Shown: in pieces, positions 27,843 to 38,405 of the stretch | Numbering within the stretch: position 1 is the stretch's first letter | Layout: each line of letters begins with the position of its first letter | NCBI GenBank assembly: GCA_030849065.1 | Contig: JASAON010001644.1 | Location: 62,001 to 126,000 of the forward strand | Direction: 5' to 3' | DNA length: 64,000 nt | DNA from: Jaenimonas drosophilae | Lineage: Eukaryota; Euglenozoa; Kinetoplastea; Trypanosomatida; Trypanosomatidae | Position numbers and translations under genes: made by a program | Notes under the pieces: model-generated | What the model was told of the DNA's origin: nothing | What the model saw: only the letters and a program-made list of their open reading frames with translations | The model's database searches: none

Positions 27843-29050
27843 CATGGCGTTCGATCAGCAACAGCAAACACTGTAAATCTGAATGGCTCGCAACTGGGTG
27901 GCATAGAGATGTCTCAGGAGCTGCAAGCCCGCGTGATAGTCAACAGTTGTCGTGAGGAGTTACACGCATCTACTCACCTACTCACTCCGTACTTCATCCA
28001 ACCCAGCATGCGCGTTTCCCCTCTCGCACTCGTCAAGATAAAAAAAAAAGAGAACATAAAGGTTCAGAGAGCCACCCTCTCAAGTACCGAATACGAAAGA
28101 GTGGGCCAAAATAAAGGAAGAAGAAGAAAAAACAGCATGCTCGAAAGCAATGTTGCGTGGATTTAGCTCCGCAATTGTGAATGTTTGGCGTTCACTCAAC
28201 CCACAGCAACGAAGAAGACAGTCCTTTACGGGAAGTTACACTTCTGCACGACATCAGCCCACTCATCAAACTCTAGGGTACTTTGGTTGTGGTTCCGGGT
28301 GGTGGCAGCACTCCCCATCGGCTCCACCGCCTGCGTAGCACGCAATCATGGGTAAATATCATAAAGTAGGTGATGCAGCACAGTTTTCATCCCATCATTA
28401 CAAAACAAGCTGGATATCTGTCTTGTGATCGCGTACACAATCTGTCAAGGAACTACATCCAAGAATAGAACAAAGACAGTGGAGTGGGAGAGGGAGGGGA
28501 ACGTCGCAAACACAAGGAAAACAGAAAATCAAACAAAAACTGTGTAACGAGACGTAAACGTAACAATGTGAGCGAATCCTCACACCATGCACCACGGTAG
28601 CTTCAAGGGTTAAACCAAAGACAAGTATCGCTGTCTTGTCTCGAAGAAGCTGATCCGCTAACATCTCGACAGAGAGGAAGATGTGTCGATGTAGGTGGTT
28701 GTGCAGAGGGGGAAAAGGTATCACTCGATTTACTTGACGGGAAGGTGGGGGGGGAGAACAAAGCAAAATCGTGCACGTGTCGCATAGTCTGTGGGTCACA
28801 AGGAACAGCAATGGAGCATCAGCAATCCATGCAACAACAAAATAACTAAATAAGACAGAAAAAAAACAAGCCAACACGTGTGCTATGCACCAATGCATAG
28901 CCATGTCCACCTCATGCACCCTCTCCTCCAACGCTTACTACATCCATCCGACGGTCCATCGGACGAAACAAAAAGGAAAGGAAGAAAGCAGATGTGTTGT
29001 TTCTTGTTTTGATGCCCTCTACACAGCCATTGCAAAGATTGAATGATCCA

Positions 29051-32000
29051 TTACGAGAGAGTCTTTGAAAAGTAAGCGCAGCTTGTGACCAGCTCCCCAT
29101 GCATGAAGTAGGCATAGAGGAGATGGACCTGAGCCACGTCCAAGGACATGGAAACCTGAGCAACGCCACCCTCGTGTGTGGTGCCAAGGGTACTTAGACG
29201 TTTGTGCATTGAGGGATCAGGCACGCTTACGGCATCCTCCGTTCCAAGAAAGAAGTAGAGCGCGGATCCAAGGGAGGCGTTGCCAGGCATATTGGTGCCA
29301 CTAACACAGGTTATGGTACTTACGCTCTTGCTGTTTATGTTGCTTGTGCTATTGCGATGTTTCGAACTGTGCCGGGAGGTAACCGAGTTCGCAGCGCAGC
29401 TAGTGGATATATTCTGCAGCGCACGTGACATGATGTGTAGAAGCACACCATCGCCACACATCGCATCTCTACGCCACTCACCAAAGTAGGTGAAGCCACC
29501 AACCGAACTATGATACATGCCCAAACCCCAGCGTTGTTCATCACGCCAGAAGCCACTGTACGAGTCCCCGTTGCTGTACGTGTGCTCCATGAAGACAGAA
29601 GACGAGCTCATGGGCGTGGTCCAACCAGCTGGTGCCACCCCCTGCCGTCCATGCTGCAGAAACTCCTGCGCCAGGCGATGCAGCAGCTGCAGTCCCATTG
29701 AAAACGATTTTGTCTGGCGAGCGCGGATGACCTCGTCCACAAATCCCCAGAAACGGCACGCGTTGTAGGGCCGTGACGCACCATCCTTGGAAGACATCAG
29801 TCTTTGTGTGAGGGGAGAAGCTAACAGACCACTAGAACGAGGTGGAGCTGAGGTACCTCTCGTTGGTAGGGACACCGCCTCCGCCTCCTGGCTAGCGGTC
29901 TGCCGGCGCGCACTAGCAAGCTTCCGCGGGAGGATATAAGTTGCCTTGGCAATGATCGCAGTTTGTTCGTCGTCGACGGCCTTGGTAGAGGGAAGTGTGT
30001 TTGTACTTCCCAGACTGAGCAACTCCAGTGGTGCTGAGCTATCCGTGCCGTTGAACTGACCTGATTGCGTCGTTCCAGCCACAGCTGCTACGGGTGGCTG
30101 AGGAGCCGTCCCACCACGTGGCACCCACACTGCCGTATCAGCCTTCTCCGAGAGAAGATGCTGTGCAGGTGATGGATCAACCTTGTCTGGTTGATCTGCT
30201 GTCACGGAGGTTGGGGTGAGACGCTGTTGGGAGGCGAAGGACACGGAGGTGTCGCAGTCCCCATCCCCGCCATGCTCAATCGGTGAGTGTGGAAGCCCAC
30301 GACGGTAGCGACGAGAGTCCGTCACCGGGAGGTCTTGCTTCATGGCGCTAGCAGAGGGTCGAGAACGGAGTACGCTAACAGGGGTGTCAGAGATGGACGT
30401 CCTCACATAGAGGGGCGGCCGCCCAATCGAGCGGGCATCATCGGTGGTGGTTTCACGCAAGCGGAAGCTGCTGGAACCACCAAAAACGCGACTGGCGTGA
30501 GTCTTGAGGCGGAGCAATGACTCTGTATGGCGCTGGAACTCCTCGTGGAGATGGACAAAGAACTGCAGGGCAGTGTCCATCTCTTGATAGTGAAAGAGGA
30601 CGCACATATTTTCAAAGTAGATAGTCCGTTGCTCTGTCTGCTCTCGGTGAAGCATGAAGAGCTTCTCTTCCTTCTGTTGGGCCCAAGCAAAGCGCAGTGG
30701 GGGAGATTGCCATTGCATTGCTACTCCAGCCAGCATCGTAGCGTAGGCAGAGAGGTCTTCGTAATTACGGTCTTGGGTGATGGTGTAGTCAAAGGCAAAG
30801 AAAATTCCACTACGCCAACGGAACTCCTCCAACGCGGTATACTGGCGCTGAAGCGCCTCCATGCGAAGAAGCTGAGTGTACCGAACATCTATCATGCTGG
30901 TACACTGTGAGAAAGACGGGACGGCGCTAGAATCTGTGCCTTGAGCTGTGCTTGCTTCCGCAGTGTTGGGTTCGAGGGCAGAGGCTGACATCAGAAGTTC
31001 GATCCAGAAGGCGGAGTTAATCTTATCATCTGCCGTAGACGCGGGACCTTTGGCCGTGTGGCGCTGCCGTGTGTTGGACCCGACCAGTGTACCTGGGGCT
31101 GGAGATGCATCGCGTTTCATTGAACGAATACGAGAGGGGGGATGAATACGGAAGAGCGCCTCGGCATTGTCAACGCTTCGAATCATTTGCGACGACCAAC
31201 TTTCCTGCATACTCACACTCGGACGCCGGCTGATTGTATCACGCATTGACTGGTAACGCAGAGAAGCGTCGAGGTTGCCGTCTGTGCTGACACTATCCCC
31301 AACTTCAAAGTTGAAGAAGTCCGTGCCTGGCGACCTGCTTCGTCGTGGGGCGTTGGAGAATCCATCTCCATCTGCCTCACCCTGAGGGGAGAGCTCTGCG
31401 TAGTCATCCATGAGGGTCGTTGTGTTGTCACGAACACGGGCTGCTCCCATTTGCGCGGCAATACGCTTTACCGGACTACGAATGCCCTCTGGGGCATAGT
31501 GAGAGTCATCCATCGCTAAGGAAAAGCTCGCCTGGGGGAAAAAGCCAAGCTGGTTGGTACTGGCACCAGTGGCATCCTTCCAAGCGTCGTCGCGATTGGC
31601 GGCCAGGGAGGGAACCGTTGGGGAGGTAAATTCTGGCGTGTTGAAAAGATTCACCAAACGTGGAGTGCCCTCGGATTCGATGGAGGGAGCGTGAGGACGA
31701 GCGGCAGGTGCCGCCACCACCTCATCTCGTACAGATTGAACTTCGGCATCGTTGTCACTGGGAATGTGTGTCCTGGAGGAAGCCTGCGAGGTCGAAGAGC
31801 TTTCGGAGCAGAAAATGGAAGACTGAGACATCGTCTTGCGCTTGGCAAACCGCTCTAGCTGAATGCTAGGGAGAGCTTCATCCTTGGGCTTCGTCAGGAA
31901 CGAGCGTACGTTGCACGCAATCTGCAGCCACGATGCGTGAAGGTTCAGGGCAATATTGCGGTACTCCATTTCTCGGTCAATGAGCGTACGGCGGGCGTGG

Positions 32001-33487
32001 TGGCTACTCCGAGCGTGTGTTGCATCTTCGGGATGCAGAAGGTAGCTCTGAAGCAGAGGAACATCCTGGCTCGTAGCCAAGCAGCGCAGTGAGAAGCTGT
32101 ATTTGGCGAGGCTGATAAATGAGGTCCAAAAGACATCCGGAAATGGCATGAAGGCGTGCAGCGGGATTGGACAGTCGTCTGCGGAGCGGTCCATTAAAAA
32201 TAGAATCATTTGCACAGAGTGATGCAGATCGACGCGGTATCTTTTCGCTGGAGGGCTCAGCTCATTGCCGCCTGCCTCGTTTGAGGCAGCGGGAGGAGAG
32301 TGGAAGACAGGAAGCACAATCATATCCAACGGAAGTGAATTGCGCTTTGAGTTGTCGTTCCACTTTGACAGCCGCATGGAAAACGCAAAGTGCTCCACCA
32401 GAAAAGCCTGAATGGAAAAGCGAAGATCTGCCAGCTCCGCCGCAGCGCTCCTCGTGGCTGTGGCTTCCTGTGCTCGTTGCTCTCGTGTCTTGGCTGGTGT
32501 ATCCCATGGAAGTAAACCATCTGGTGTGGAGAAGGTGGGGCTTCCGTTTGGGGAGCTGGCACTCACTCCACTTCCTTTTCGGCTGTCAGAAGGAGATGAC
32601 ATGTGGAGTGGGGCAAGAACCGAGGTGTAATAGCGAGATGAAGCGCAGTGACTAAGGTCTGACATGCCTGGCACTGAAATTCGTAACTGCGACACAGGGT
32701 GCCGTTCATGGCGTCGAGCAGGGGTTGTGCTTGGAGAGGCCCACAGTCGAGCGTAGATGTCGTAGTAGTCAACAATATTCTCCTCCACAATATTGGACAT
32801 ATACAGTCGCAAGAGGGTATTCAGCCACGACATGTACCCTGCCATATCATGGAAAGATGGTGGCGAATCCAGCGTGAGGGCACAACAACCTAGTTGATTA
32901 GCCTGGTGAAGGAACAGCGAAATGAGCTGCGTTCGCTGAACTACCTCCTCTGCATGCAGCTCAAACAAAGCAGTGTAGAAGCGCTGCAGCCCTGGTCCCT
33001 CAGCTTGGCCGTGTCGGGCATCTGTCACGATGGAGTCCACCAAGTCCAGTGGCTTCGGGATTGAGTTTGACGCATCCACAAACAGGTCGTTCGACTCCAT
33101 ACTAAACTTCCCCACACTGCTCCAACTAGCACCTTCTACAGCAGTCCGACCATTCCTTCCACGCCGTGGACGCAGAGCAAAGCCATCACGCTTGAGGTTT
33201 GACAAGAGTGGTGCGCTGTCACCATCCTCCGTCGTGGAGTGTGCAGCTTGCTCCAGTGCTCGCTGAAAGAAGTGAAGATCAAGCGGATTCCGTTCGGAAC
33301 TGAAGGCGTTGGGGTGACTCGATCCAATAGGAAGCACCTCCTCACTCAGGTCATCTAAGGCAACAGCAGAAGGTACTTTGCGGGCAGCTGTGCGATGTGT
33401 GGAGCAGGAGAGCGAGGCCATAGAGAGGCCATTCCGTGAGCTTGCTCGGCTATTTCCACCGGGCATTGGGCGATGGCTCGCTGACAT
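29051..33487 (-). CDS. very large protein with C-terminal MORN-like repeats
   Basis: A 1478-residue protein. Most of it is unrecognised: long Ser/Pro/Thr-rich, probably disordered stretches (about 270-360, 550-830, 1070-1240) separate helical blocks around 165-245, 430-540 and 880-1040. Near residues 1300-1350 there are MORN-type motifs (YSNGDSYSGFW, GLGMY, YFGEWRRDAMCGDG), which in other proteins bind lipid or organise membrane-associated cytoskeleton; kinetoplastid MORN1 sits at the flagellar-pocket hook complex, but that protein is nearly all repeats, unlike this one. The minus strand before the ATG reads CATCTCTTGCTCCATCATAG then 5 nt, a splice acceptor almost at the start codon. Confidence 0.75.
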   Translation of the reverse strand: MSASHRPMPGGNSRASSRNGLSMASLSCSTHRTAARKVPSAVALDDLSEEVLPIGSSHPNAFSSERNPLDLHFFQRALEQAAHSTTEDGDSAPLLSNLKRDGFALRPRRGRNGRTAVEGASWSSVGKFSMESNDLFVDASNSIPKPLDLVDSIVTDARHGQAEGPGLQRFYTALFELHAEEVVQRTQLISLFLHQANQLGCCALTLDSPPSFHDMAGYMSWLNTLLRLYMSNIVEENIVDYYDIYARLWASPSTTPARRHERHPVSQLRISVPGMSDLSHCASSRYYTSVLAPLHMSSPSDSRKGSGVSASSPNGSPTFSTPDGLLPWDTPAKTREQRAQEATATRSAAAELADLRFSIQAFLVEHFAFSMRLSKWNDNSKRNSLPLDMIVLPVFHSPPAASNEAGGNELSPPAKRYRVDLHHSVQMILFLMDRSADDCPIPLHAFMPFPDVFWTSFISLAKYSFSLRCLATSQDVPLLQSYLLHPEDATHARSSHHARRTLIDREMEYRNIALNLHASWLQIACNVRSFLTKPKDEALPSIQLERFAKRKTMSQSSIFCSESSSTSQASSRTHIPSDNDAEVQSVRDEVVAAPAARPHAPSIESEGTPRLVNLFNTPEFTSPTVPSLAANRDDAWKDATGASTNQLGFFPQASFSLAMDDSHYAPEGIRSPVKRIAAQMGAARVRDNTTTLMDDYAELSPQGEADGDGFSNAPRRSRSPGTDFFNFEVGDSVSTDGNLDASLRYQSMRDTISRRPSVSMQESWSSQMIRSVDNAEALFRIHPPSRIRSMKRDASPAPGTLVGSNTRQRHTAKGPASTADDKINSAFWIELLMSASALEPNTAEASTAQGTDSSAVPSFSQCTSMIDVRYTQLLRMEALQRQYTALEEFRWRSGIFFAFDYTITQDRNYEDLSAYATMLAGVAMQWQSPPLRFAWAQQKEEKLFMLHREQTEQRTIYFENMCVLFHYQEMDTALQFFVHLHEEFQRHTESLLRLKTHASRVFGGSSSFRLRETTTDDARSIGRPPLYVRTSISDTPVSVLRSRPSASAMKQDLPVTDSRRYRRGLPHSPIEHGGDGDCDTSVSFASQQRLTPTSVTADQPDKVDPSPAQHLLSEKADTAVWVPRGGTAPQPPVAAVAGTTQSGQFNGTDSSAPLELLSLGSTNTLPSTKAVDDEQTAIIAKATYILPRKLASARRQTASQEAEAVSLPTRGTSAPPRSSGLLASPLTQRLMSSKDGASRPYNACRFWGFVDEVIRARQTKSFSMGLQLLHRLAQEFLQHGRQGVAPAGWTTPMSSSSVFMEHTYSNGDSYSGFWRDEQRWGLGMYHSSVGGFTYFGEWRRDAMCGDGVLLHIMSRALQNISTSCAANSVTSRHSSKHRNSTSNINSKSVSTITCVSGTNMPGNASLGSALYFFLGTEDAVSVPDPSMHKRLSTLGTTHEGGVAQVSMSLDVAQVHLLYAYFMHGELVTSCAYFSKTLS

Positions 33488-34530
33488 CGTGGCTATGATG
33501 GAGCAAGAGATGGAGGTATTTGCGCTATAAGTCGTTTTCGCAACTGTGCGGGTTTCGCTCCGCTAGATATGGGAAGATGCGCTCAAAACAAGGGTTAAAT
33601 GTACACAGGGAACCTCGCGCCAGGAGAAGAGAGAGAGTGTGTGTGTGCGATGGCCCGACCAATCACGAGCAACAGCCACTGCGCAATTGTCCTTCAAACA
33701 ACAAGATAAACAAAATAAACAAAACAACCAGCAAAAATACTGAAAATCAAAGTAGTTGTTGTGGCGAGGGGAGGTTGATGACAATAGCGAAAGGAAGGCT
33801 TGGCCACTAAAAACAGAAAGTAAAAACTGTAGAAGTTACTTCAGACGGAATTTGAGGGGAGAATGTGAATCCAAGTGACTAGAGAGCGATTCCGCCCTCT
33901 AGATGCAGCTGTCCGTACTGCTTGTGGTGTTGATTGCAATACGTAGACACGCACTACGGGTATTGCAATGATGGATACCGTATACTGAATTTCTCTTCCT
34001 GTGCGTCTCCACAAATTCGCTTTTGATGTAAGGTCAACGCCCGGAGACGTCGATGAGGGAGAAAGGCTACAGCAAAAGGGGAGATATATAACAACGGAAA
34101 TTGATCCGCACACAGGTGTCGTACGTTCTCAGATATTGCCACCGCCTCTTGGTGGAACACGTACTTGTATTGTACACGCAGAAAGAAAACAAACGAAAAT
34201 CACAAAATAAAAAACGTGCTTCAAGATGCGGCGAATGTGTTGTTCTTGGGGCGGTGTGGAGATACCCTTTGGGCGGACGTGTCCAACACGCCAACTCTAC
34301 TGATATCCCAGGAGTATGCCGCAAAGCCTAGCCTTCAGCGTTGTTTGGTGCTGTATTACTAGGAACCTATTTTGAGGAGTACATGGAAGAAAGGGGGGAA
34401 AGACATTTATCACAGCACCTCAAATCATAACGTGGGCCGTGTACAACGGGGCTGTACAGAAAAAGCTAAAAATGACTAGTGTAGTTGTACAGGAGTGTGG
34501 CGTGAGGTCGCACTCCATGTTGTGCATGGA
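33488..34530. other. intergenic
   Basis: Spacer of about 1 kb between the MORN-like gene and the BILBO1-like gene. Contains short A-rich stretches (33700-33750, 34190-34215). No conserved frame, RNA gene or repeat recognised. Confidence 0.6.
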
Positions 34531-35832
34531 TTAGACTGACATGCTGGAGCGCCGCTGCGTCAATGCGAGACGCTCAAAGTCTTGCTCCTCCTTTGCCAGA
34601 AGCACCCGGTGCTGTGCAAGGTTTACCTCACGATCTAACAGTTGTTGGTCCTTCTGGCAGGAAAGCGGATCCAGACGATCCTGCACCTCCATCAGGCGTT
34701 CTACGGTAGAACGCTTCTGCTGTTCAAGCCGCTGACGTGACTCACGAACAACACGAAGGCGCTCCTCTAACTCATTCTCTTCCGCCACATGATCAGCGAT
34801 AGATTTGTCCGTGCTTTTCACGGTGTCACGTAGTTGCGTGAGCTGTGAACGTCCACTAAGACGAGCGTGGGCCGTTCGTACAGTGTACGGGATAGCCCTC
34901 GCTAAGCGCCGAATGCCATCTGCGTTCACCTCCTGCGCTCGTAAATTCCGACTGGCGTGGTGGTTGACATCATCTGTTGGCCGACGAACGAAGGAATCAA
35001 ACAGCACAGACACAACTGGAGAAGCAAATGTAATCTCTGCTGCCGCGAAAAAAGCACGTAGTGTGTCCTTGTCAATGGCAGAACCACGTCTTTCCGCCTG
35101 TAGCCAGTGGCACATGAACTCTTCGGCCTCCATCATGCTTCCCTCACTAATGGATGGAATGATGGCACTGGAGTTTCGGCCACTGAGGGGAGCTGCAGGA
35201 GGTGGGCGGCAATGGCTCTCTCGTACACTTCGCGCAGACGTTTCATCACGGCTGACGTCTCCCTCCCCACCACGATGACTTCCATGACGCCGACGTCGAC
35301 GACGAACACTGTGTGTGCGATCGCCCTTCACTTCTGAATCTCCAGCCTGCTCTCGAAACCGTCCTGGGCTAGTGTGAGTGGTGTCACGGGCGGCGGAGGC
35401 CATCCGTTCAGGCTGAGGCAGTGACGTGCCGGGACGAGCCTCAACAAGGCCGCCATCTCGACATAACGTGGCAGCGAGGATGGAGCGTTGTGGTGCTGGT
35501 AGGTCACGCTGCTCAGAGATATCACGGCGTGTGCAATCACGACGGTAGACGTACAATTGATCATACATATGTAGGCTAGCGACATCTGTCAAATCAGCCC
35601 AGTCCTGCTGCTCATCATGGAAGCGCTGAAGTCTGCTCACGCGGAACGGCTCACACAAACGAACATCACGGAGATTGCGCACCCGCTTGAACTCCTCCTC
35701 CTCACCACGGAACACCCGCTCCACCAGGTCCTGCAGAGCGCCAATGGAAGCCGGCAAGGATGGGAGCGATAGCTCCAGGTTAAGCTTCTCGCCACGAATA
35801 TCAGTGCAGGCAAAGATAACCAATGGAGCCAT
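34531..35832 (-). CDS. BILBO1 N-terminal-domain protein with coiled coil
   Basis: A 433-residue protein. Residues 1-105 resemble the N-terminal (ubiquitin-like) domain of BILBO1, the flagellar-pocket collar scaffold of kinetoplastids: the opening APLVIFACTDIRGEK, the hydrophobic strand LNLELSLPSLP, and the closing DWADLTD and YDQLYVY segments. A disordered Arg/Ser/His-rich linker (about 110-225) follows, then helices at about 230-320 in the place of BILBO1's EF-hands but without obvious Ca-binding loops, then coiled coil from about 330 to the end (ENELEERLRVVRESRQRLEQ). The order matches BILBO1 while the sequence is divergent and the coiled coil shorter, so I read it as a paralogue, probably cytoskeletal and possibly near the flagellar pocket or basal body. 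Confidence 0.6.
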   Translation of the reverse strand: MAPLVIFACTDIRGEKLNLELSLPSLPASIGALQDLVERVFRGEEEEFKRVRNLRDVRLCEPFRVSRLQRFHDEQQDWADLTDVASLHMYDQLYVYRRDCTRRDISEQRDLPAPQRSILAATLCRDGGLVEARPGTSLPQPERMASAARDTTHTSPGRFREQAGDSEVKGDRTHSVRRRRRRHGSHRGGEGDVSRDETSARSVRESHCRPPPAAPLSGRNSSAIIPSISEGSMMEAEEFMCHWLQAERRGSAIDKDTLRAFFAAAEITFASPVVSVLFDSFVRRPTDDVNHHASRNLRAQEVNADGIRRLARAIPYTVRTAHARLSGRSQLTQLRDTVKSTDKSIADHVAEENELEERLRVVRESRQRLEQQKRSTVERLMEVQDRLDPLSCQKDQQLLDREVNLAQHRVLLAKEEQDFERLALTQRRSSMSV

Positions 35833-36464
35833 GGACTACTAACTGATGCCTAAGTATTGAAGAAGAAGAACAGGCGATAGAAGCATGGGCGTTGGGAGTG
35901 TATTCTACAAGGACAGAAGAGACTAGTGGGTAGTTTGCCCAAACCACTCAGACCTTCACGTGAACATCTAAAGCCTCGACACTTCATGACGAGAGTCAGC
36001 GATGAACCCTCAAAGAAGGGAATTGATGAAAGGAAGTAGGCCGTCCGGTCGCTCCAGCCATGGCCATTGAGAGTCTTCCACCTCCTTTGGTCCTCCGACT
36101 CACGACGCATCTCACTCAAAGGGGTGCCTCGAACCACTTTTTTTCTTTTGATGATTTGCTTAGGGGACAAGTGGGGATGATTGGGTACACCACCAATAGT
36201 CTTACAGCCCACTGCCGTGCCGAACAACCCTACCTCATATGTGTGCAGTAAAGCCCGCTGTCGGTGTCCATGCACCACAGAAGCGGAGTAAACGGGTTGA
36301 GGATATAGACCCACCCATCAGAGCACAACCACAAATCAGATGAAGAACACAGAATCTTTGATGACAGACCTCGCAGGTTGAGATAGTCTTGTGTAGGTTG
36401 GATCGTAGAAACAAGTTCACCTTGCGAGTATCTGCAGGTAGGAAGACCATCGGGGGATATCGCA
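35833..36464. other. intergenic
   Basis: Spacer of about 630 bp between the P450 reductase gene and the BILBO1-like gene. A 154-codon minus-strand frame (35850-36314) has no recognisable feature. No RNA gene or repeat seen. Confidence 0.6.
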
Positions 36465-38405
36465 TTACATCGATGAAGACCAGACGTCCTTCATGAAGTG
36501 CTCCGAATCCTCCAGCTTCTTCAAGAACTTCTTGGCATCATCCTCAGACATGCCACCTTGCTCCTTGGCCATGGTCAACAGCTCGCGTTCCACGTCCTTG
36601 GCCATGTGTTTAGCATCTCCACAAATGTAAAGGTTGGCCTGCTCCTTTGTCAGGAGGTTCCACAGCTCCACTGCACGTGACTTGACACGGTGTTGGACGT
36701 AGACCTTGGACTCTTGTTCACGGCTGTAGGCCACATCCACGTCGGAGAGCACGCCATCGCGGACAGCATCGGTGCAAAGCTCCTGGTAAATGTGATCCTC
36801 ATCACGACGACGGCAACCAAAGAAGAGCAAACCGCTTCCAAGGGTCGCGTTCTTCTCCTTCCACGCAAGACGGCGCTTGATAAAGCCAATGAAGGGTGCC
36901 ACTCCGGTTCCGGGGCCAATCATGATAACTGGTCGTTCCTTTGCGCGGAGGGGAAGATGAAAGCGCGACTTGCGCACAAAGACAGGGAGGCGAGTACCCA
37001 CTTCCAGATTCTGGAGCATTCGGCTGCAGAGACCATCATCCACGACGGCAACTGTGATGCCCACCTCCTCCGGGGTGTCGAGGAGATCCGATGAGATGGA
37101 GTAGTACCTGGGGGTGACGCGAGGCATGAGCTCCAGGAAGAAGGAGAGGGGGACCTTGGCAGAGTCAAACTTCTTAAGGAAGCCGCTCATGGTGCGTAGT
37201 TTGGTAAGTAGTTCGTTGAACTCCTTCTGAGCCTCCGCATTAACTCGCAGGATCCGCAGCAACTGCTCCTTTTGTGAAGGATCTTCACAGCAGTGAGCAA
37301 AGGCGCGAAGGGTTGACTTCTTTGGATGGCCACACAAATCAATGTACCACTTCAGCGCGGTGCGGATCGTGACACGTGTTGGGAAAACGTTCTTCAATGT
37401 CTTCTTGTCTTGAAGAGAGAATACTTTCTCTGCCTCATCATTGCTCACACCAAGAATGCGGAGGTACTCCTCCACCACGTCATCGGGGTTGCAGGGGAGG
37501 ATACCAAGATGGTCACCGGCTTGGTAGGAGATGATGGTGTCCTTGATGGACAAGTCAATGCCGCGAGTGCTACGCTCGTTGGTGTTGATAAGAAGCTCCG
37601 TATTCCGAACCACTGGTACCCACACAGGCTGGCGCTGAGTTGGCTCCAGAACGGAAGCAGTCTTAGGGAAGGCAAGCGGGGCCGCCGACTCTTCCCAGTA
37701 CTTGATGCGGCACTCCGGCTCAATGGGCTCCTCCGTGTTGGCCTTGATGGTGATCTTCAGGGATCGGCCAATCGCTGGCCAGAGATCTTTACGCCACTCA
37801 TCAAACTGCTCCTCCAGTTGGCCACTTCCGCTGTCACCGCAGCACATGCCGTAGACGCGCTCGGCACCGAGTTCGCTAAACCGACGGTCCATCACCACTG
37901 CTTCCTCACAGAAGTACTTGTATTGGGTGTCTCCCAGTCCGAAGACGGTGTACTTGACCCGGGATAGCTCCTCGCCTGGAGCGCGGATGTCCTCATCCAC
38001 CATCCAGTCATGGAAGTTCTTCATGGTGTCCGTGGGCTCACCTTCGCCGTAGGTGGCGCAGACGAGGATCACCATCCGCTCATCCTCGAGACGGGAGGCG
38101 TCATAGTTTTCAACGTCGCAGATATCGATGGGGACGCCCAACTTGGCTCCCTCGCGCGCAAGGGTTTTGGCGAACATCTCCGCCGTACCCGTCTGCGAAC
38201 CGAAGAGGACGAGGACCTTTTTCGTGTCCACAACCGCCGCCGCCGACGTACGCCCAGCCTTGGCGGCATTGGTGGGGCTACCGCTCGTTGGGCTCCCCGA
38301 TGATGGGGAGTACTGGCCGGAAGATGTCTGCTTCTGCAGCTGCCAGTAAAAGTATGAGGCCACGGCAATGACAATTGTCACAATAATGACGAAGAAGGAT
38401 GGCAT
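36465..38405 (-). CDS. CPR: NADPH-cytochrome P450 reductase
   Basis: A 646-residue diflavin reductase that passes electrons from NADPH through FAD and FMN to cytochrome P450 enzymes (such as sterol 14-demethylase) on the ER. Residues 4-22 form an N-terminal membrane anchor, followed by a Ser/Gly/Pro linker. The FMN domain (about 63-215) has FGSQTGTAEMFA and TYGEGEPTDT, the FAD domain has PRYYSIS near 432, and the NADPH domain has GPGTGVAPF near 496. The C-terminal DVWSS carries the Trp that stacks on the flavin in this family. Length and anchor fit P450 reductase rather than the soluble relatives (Tah18/NDOR1, methionine synthase reductase). Confidence 0.93.
   Translation of the reverse strand: MPSFFVIIVTIVIAVASYFYWQLQKQTSSGQYSPSSGSPTSGSPTNAAKAGRTSAAAVVDTKKVLVLFGSQTGTAEMFAKTLAREGAKLGVPIDICDVENYDASRLEDERMVILVCATYGEGEPTDTMKNFHDWMVDEDIRAPGEELSRVKYTVFGLGDTQYKYFCEEAVVMDRRFSELGAERVYGMCCGDSGSGQLEEQFDEWRKDLWPAIGRSLKITIKANTEEPIEPECRIKYWEESAAPLAFPKTASVLEPTQRQPVWVPVVRNTELLINTNERSTRGIDLSIKDTIISYQAGDHLGILPCNPDDVVEEYLRILGVSNDEAEKVFSLQDKKTLKNVFPTRVTIRTALKWYIDLCGHPKKSTLRAFAHCCEDPSQKEQLLRILRVNAEAQKEFNELLTKLRTMSGFLKKFDSAKVPLSFFLELMPRVTPRYYSISSDLLDTPEEVGITVAVVDDGLCSRMLQNLEVGTRLPVFVRKSRFHLPLRAKERPVIMIGPGTGVAPFIGFIKRRLAWKEKNATLGSGLLFFGCRRRDEDHIYQELCTDAVRDGVLSDVDVAYSREQESKVYVQHRVKSRAVELWNLLTKEQANLYICGDAKHMAKDVERELLTMAKEQGGMSEDDAKKFLKKLEDSEHFMKDVWSSSM

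Larger units (their letters stand above)
26571..29050. other. longest intergenic region, about 2.5 kb
   Basis: About three times the usual spacing. Read on the minus strand it has at least three pyrimidine-rich tracts each ending in AG (near 28670, 28450-28500 and 27803-27842), as if it carried one or more small transcription units. One candidate small gene (27500-27796) is listed separately. Two weaker frames, 28398-28664 and 28266-28349, are discussed among the rejected items. A CAA/TTG microsatellite lies at 26834-26870. No tRNA or snRNA was recognised. Confidence 0.5.

Noticed and set aside
28266..28349. 27-codon minus-strand frame with Cys/His-rich product
   Set aside because: Too short to judge, and no supporting conservation is visible from one sequence.
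28398..28664. 88-codon minus-strand frame directly after a pyrimidine tract
   Set aside because: The ATG follows a good acceptor-like sequence, but more than half of the product is translated from pyrimidine-rich DNA (Phe, Leu, Pro, Cys runs), which looks like a non-coding tract.
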